This document shows, piece after piece, positions 60,820 to 64,000 of a DNA stretch of 64,000 nt (its first letter is position 1; every line of letters starts with the position of its first letter). Below the pieces are notes generated by a model that saw only the letters and a program-made list of their open reading frames with translations, did not search any database and was not told the origin of the DNA. The translations under genes were made by a program, and so were the position numbers. Source of the DNA: JBBSJZ01 sp041739875. GTDB lineage: Bacteria > Planctomycetota > Planctomycetia > Pirellulales > Pirellulaceae. The stretch is from assembly GCA_041739875.1 (NCBI GenBank), contig JBGSNA010000147.1:1-64000 (forward strand), read 5' to 3'.

Positions 60820-61773
60820 ATGCAAACACGACCCCTAGGTGATACCGGGCTGGACTTGTCGATTCTTTCATTTGGCGCTTCGTCGATTGGCGCCGAGTTC
60901 CGCTCCATCGATGTGGACGAAGCCCTTCAATGCGTGAACGTCGCGCTGGATCGTGGCATGAATTACATCGACACGGCGGCATACTACGGACGTGGCATGA
61001 GCGAAATCATGCTCGGGCGTGTGCTCCCTCAACTCGACCGCGAGTCGTATATCCTCAGCACAAAGCTTGGCCGATTCGCACCCCAGCATTTCGACTTTAG
61101 CGCCAAGCGAGTCGTCGAAAGCATTGATATCTCGCTCGAGCGAATGCGAATCGATTACATCGACATGGTGTTCTGTCACGACATCGAATTTGTCGACATC
61201 AACCAAGTCATCGACGAAACGATTCCGGCTTTACAACGGCAAGTTACGCAAGGCAAAGTTCGATTTATCGGTGTCAGCGGATATCCGATGAAAATTTTTA
61301 CCGAAATGCTCAAGCGGTCCGAGCTTGACGTGGTGCTCACGTACAACCATTACACACTGCAGAACGACATGGCGCTGCAGTTGATCGAGCCCTGTAAAGA
61401 ACACGGAGTGGGTTTGATCAATGCGGCGCCGTTTTCAGCTCGATTGCTAGCCGATGCGCCGCTTCCCGTGTGGCACAAGGCTCCACCGCATGTTCGCGAG
61501 GTTGCCGCCCAGGCGGCGACGCACTGTCGCGAGGCAGGTTCGGACATCGCGAAGATCGCTCTCCAATACTCCGTGTCGAATCCCGCATTCGCGAGTTGCG
61601 TGACCGGTTCAGCGAATCCAGAACGTGTATCGCAATGGTGTGACTGGTTGGAAGAACCGATGGACGAAAACCTCGTCGCTGAAGTCAAAGAAATCCTCAA
61701 ACCCATCCATAACTGGGTTTATTGCGAAGGCCGGCCCGAGAACAACGATGCGGAAGCGACGAAGCCCTCATGA
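60820..61773 (+). CDS. aldo/keto reductase
   Basis: The start at 60820 (MQTRPLGDTGLDLSILSFG) fits the family; the 35 upstream codons cover the preceding terminator. The 317-residue TIM barrel has the Asp-Tyr-Lys-His set: FIDTA-like NYIDTAAYYGRG (Asp, Tyr), LSTKLG (Lys) and MVFCHDIEF (His). It resembles L-galactose or D-threo-aldose 1-dehydrogenases (AKR subfamily), oxidising sugars with NAD(P). Its stop overlaps the next gene by 4 nt (ATGA). Confidence 0.9.
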   Translation: MQTRPLGDTGLDLSILSFGASSIGAEFRSIDVDEALQCVNVALDRGMNYIDTAAYYGRGMSEIMLGRVLPQLDRESYILSTKLGRFAPQHFDFSAKRVVESIDISLERMRIDYIDMVFCHDIEFVDINQVIDETIPALQRQVTQGKVRFIGVSGYPMKIFTEMLKRSELDVVLTYNHYTLQNDMALQLIEPCKEHGVGLINAAPFSARLLADAPLPVWHKAPPHVREVAAQAATHCREAGSDIAKIALQYSVSNPAFASCVTGSANPERVSQWCDWLEEPMDENLVAEVKEILKPIHNWVYCEGRPENNDAEATKPS

Positions 61774-62585
61774 AATCTTGCATCACGATCAGCCTGGTGG
61801 AAGAGGCTCGCGGTGGCCCCTTCGTATTGTGGGACGACCTACATGGGTCGATCCGATTCGCTGCCGAACTCGGTTATGACGCCGTGGAAATTTTTCCTCC
61901 CGGCCCGGACGCAATCGATCCGGACTCCCTTCACCGTATGCTTGACGAGTACGGTTTAAAGTTGGCTGCGGTCGGAACAGGCGCTGGTTGGGTCAAGCAC
62001 CAGTTGCAACTTGCTGATCCAGATCCTGATCGCCGAGCTGCCGCCCAGACCTACGTTCAATCGATCATCGATTTCGCTGGCCCGTTTGGTGCAAGTGCGA
62101 TCATCGGTTCAATGCAAGGTCGAAGTGGCGGGGAAGTGGCGGCACCGGCGGCAAAAGATTACTTGCGAGAGGCCCTGGAAGCTGGCGGTGAAGCGGCCTC
62201 GAAGTACGGTGTGCCGCTGATCTATGAACCGCTAAACCGATACGAGACCAATCAATGCAATCGCATGGCCGATGGCGTTACGCTTTTGGAATCGCTCCAG
62301 ACCACGAACGTGGTGCTGCTGGCTGATTTATTCCACATGAATATCGAAGAAGAGGACTTAGGTCGTTCGTTGTTAACGGCTGGCAAGCACATCGGACACG
62401 TCCACTTCGTCGACAGCAATCGTCGTTCTGTGGGAAACGGTCATTTGGAGTTCAAGAGCATCATCGATGCACTTCGCCAAATCGATTATTCTGGCTATTT
62501 GTCCGCAGAAGCGTTTGCTTGGCCAGACTCGCACGCCGCCGCCCGACAAACCAAGCGAGCCTACGATTACTGGGTAAACAGCTAG
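61770..62585 (+). CDS. sugar phosphate isomerase/epimerase-like TIM barrel protein
   Basis: The start at 61770 gives MKSCITISLVEEARGG and an ATGA overlap with the aldo/keto reductase. The 271-residue product belongs to the AP-endonuclease-2/xylose-isomerase-like family; metal-binding residues are visible in IYEPLNRYETN (Glu), LLADLFHMNIEEED (Asp, His), GHVHFVDSNR and YLSAEAF (Glu). With the coupled reductase it suggests a two-step route for a sugar or sugar acid, such as a 3-keto or tagatose-type epimerisation. The substrate is not evident. Confidence 0.88.
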   Translation: MKSCITISLVEEARGGPFVLWDDLHGSIRFAAELGYDAVEIFPPGPDAIDPDSLHRMLDEYGLKLAAVGTGAGWVKHQLQLADPDPDRRAAAQTYVQSIIDFAGPFGASAIIGSMQGRSGGEVAAPAAKDYLREALEAGGEAASKYGVPLIYEPLNRYETNQCNRMADGVTLLESLQTTNVVLLADLFHMNIEEEDLGRSLLTAGKHIGHVHFVDSNRRSVGNGHLEFKSIIDALRQIDYSGYLSAEAFAWPDSHAAARQTKRAYDYWVNS

Positions 62586-62595
62586 TGGCGATAAA

Positions 62596-64000
62596 GTGAA
62601 ACAACTCGTCGTATTGGCGATCCTTGCGACTGGGGTTACCGTCGCATTTGTGTTGACGGACCCATTGGGGTTAACCAACCAGGCAACGCCAGCGACGAAT
62701 TTTTTAACCGCTTCGGCAATCACGCTCGAGACATTTTCGTTGCTCGTGCCGAGTGTTGCCTTAGCGTTCTTGCTGCGACGGCACGCCAAAGAAATCGGGC
62801 AGCTCATTGGCACGATCACTTGTTTGGCGATGCCCATCTTGATTCTCGTCAACGCAGTCACTTGGCGTTGGATTGGCGACTCGTTTTTCTCAGCCACTTT
62901 GTGGCGTGCTGCGACGGATCTTCGAGAGAGCTTGGCCGGTCACATCACAATCAATGTCGTGCTCGCCATGAGTTACTTGTTTCTTGCGATCATCGTGACC
63001 ACCGCGGTTCTCTGGTTTGCTTCTCGATGGATCGCGAGATTTTGGGAAGCGAGTCGTCGATTGCCGGGTCCCGGAAGAGTGTTTCTTGCTTTTGTTGTGG
63101 TCGCAGCGCCAGGGGTCGTGTTCTGTTGGACGAATTTCCAGAGCGTTCGAGCGGCGATGACACAGTCGCCGTTCCAGCATCCATGGAGCCTTATGAAGTT
63201 CCTGCCGACAACGATTGAGCAAGGTTCCGAAGATCAGCCGCGACTTTCGCGACCAAGCAACGAGATCGCTCTAGCAACGGTGCTACTCGCTCGCCAGCAA
63301 CAGCAACGACACGTTGCACTCCAGCCAAATGTGAAAAGCCAATCATCGGCTCAGCTAGACGTGCTCGTTGTTATCGTCGAGTCGTTTCGACGCGAGCTTG
63401 TGAACAGGGAAGTGATGCCCAACTTGACGCAGTATGCTGACCGCGGGCTCGTGTGTCGTTCGCATTTTTCTGGCGGTAACGCGACGAATCACGGAATCTT
63501 CAGCCTTGTCAATGGACTTGAAGCCATCTGGCACGAATCGGCGGTACGCTACAGCCCGTTGATGAATCGCTTGTTGCGAGAAGCTGGTTACGAATTAGGT
63601 TTTTTCGGGAGTCACAATGATTGGCGCAAGTTCCAAATGGACGGCTACATTAGCTCCGAACATTTCGATCTATTTGAAGTGACTGCACCGGGGGGAATGG
63701 ATCGAGATCGTCAAGCGGTCCAGACGGCGTCAAGCTATCTGCAACGTCGCCCGGCAAACGCGGCGCAACGGCCGCCCAGGCTGGCGATTGTCTATTTATA
63801 TGCGACGCACGCACCGTATCGCAGCTATGTCGATGACCAGATATTCCAACCTGCTGCGAACGATCGGTTTCTAATCCCCTACACCGATTCGTCGCGAGAA
63901 GAAGTTTGGAACCGCTACAAGAACAGTGCACATTCGGTTGATCGGTTATTGAGTTCGCTACTACGCGAGGATCGCGTCGTAGTCGTCACAGGTGACCATG
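62596..64000 (+). CDS. membrane-anchored sulfatase-fold hydrolase/transferase (LTA synthase/YejM-like), cut by window edge
   Basis: The frame starts at a GTG 10 nt after the isomerase stop and is open to the end (468 complete codons). Four to five membrane helices come first (about 1-20, 36-56, 62-82, 115-140, 155-175). A sulfatase-like domain then begins with VLVVIVESFRRE, MPNLTQYADRGL and SGGNATNHGIFSLVNG, in which Thr takes the nucleophile place as in LtaS and YejM. YATHAPYRSY and VVVVTGDH follow at the edge. The substrate would be a phospholipid head group or surface polymer. Confidence 0.85.
   Translation, partial: MKQLVVLAILATGVTVAFVLTDPLGLTNQATPATNFLTASAITLETFSLLVPSVALAFLLRRHAKEIGQLIGTITCLAMPILILVNAVTWRWIGDSFFSATLWRAATDLRESLAGHITINVVLAMSYLFLAIIVTTAVLWFASRWIARFWEASRRLPGPGRVFLAFVVVAAPGVVFCWTNFQSVRAAMTQSPFQHPWSLMKFLPTTIEQGSEDQPRLSRPSNEIALATVLLARQQQQRHVALQPNVKSQSSAQLDVLVVIVESFRRELVNREVMPNLTQYADRGLVCRSHFSGGNATNHGIFSLVNGLEAIWHESAVRYSPLMNRLLREAGYELGFFGSHNDWRKFQMDGYISSEHFDLFEVTAPGGMDRDRQAVQTASSYLQRRPANAAQRPPRLAIVYLYATHAPYRSYVDDQIFQPAANDRFLIPYTDSSREEVWNRYKNSAHSVDRLLSSLLREDRVVVVTGDH

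Noticed and set aside
1..64000. CRISPR array, prophage or integrative element
   Set aside because: No regularly spaced repeats, integrase, phage structural genes, tRNA target sites or abrupt change of base composition were seen.

Overview
The window looks like chromosomal DNA of a marine planctomycete of the Pirellulaceae (Rhodopirellula-like). The grounds are: a paired DUF1552 and DUF1587/1592/1588/1585 gene set, sulfatases, a secreted protein with an LETRKLLA (LEPR-XLL-like) N-terminus, Ser/Thr kinases carrying TPRs, an ECF sigma factor beside a kinase, few Shine-Dalgarno sequences, and ribosomal protein operons broken into small pieces. No tRNA, rRNA, CRISPR array or intact insertion sequence was found. 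Two genes are cut by the window edges: a methyltransferase on the left and an LTA-synthase/YejM-like sulfatase-fold membrane protein on the right.

Layout. 1-12.8 kb, almost all on the minus strand: trhO, a secreted esterase, a PQQ-type sugar dehydrogenase, an FKBP isomerase, rplU with a small kinase, the DUF1552/DUF1592 pair, an SDR and an NtrC-type regulator. 12.8-22.6 kb: a globin remnant joined to an Nramp transporter, a DNA glycosylase, an amidohydrolase and a UbiD decarboxylase that together suggest futalosine menaquinone synthesis, leucyl aminopeptidase and a sulfatase. 22.6-28.6 kb, minus strand: a Flp/Tad pilus locus (flp pilin, prepilin peptidase, cpaB, secretin cpaC, cpaE) whose pilin leader holds a convincing cyclic-di-GMP-I (GEMM-I) riboswitch; a large hybrid histidine kinase is divergent from it. 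32.2-40.2 kb, minus strand: ECF sigma factor, kinase-TPR protein, a secreted matrixin-like protein with an Asp/Tyr-rich tail, and a TPR-sulfotransferase. 40.7-58.1 kb: a PQQ-propeller protein, rplA-rplJ-rplL, phhB, rpmG, recJ, rtcB, an rpmA-obg-coaX-(J-like)-argE series, and secreted proteins without a known role. 58.9-64 kb, plus strand: a sigma-70 protein with an unusual DNA-binding N-terminal extension, then an aldo/keto reductase, a sugar isomerase-like protein and the truncated membrane hydrolase.

The most interesting unit is 32.2-36.3 kb. A sulfotransferase with N-terminal TPRs lies 12 nt behind a secreted protein that ends in 19 tyrosines within 37 residues, preceded by an acidic stretch. 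Tyrosine next to acid is the known preference of tyrosylprotein sulfotransferases, so this may be an undescribed bacterial tyrosine-sulfation enzyme and substrate pair. It would be controlled by the upstream kinase and ECF sigma gene, which is itself flanked by two copies of a repeat. The second notable unit is the c-di-GMP riboswitch on the pilin, linking surface attachment to second-messenger level.
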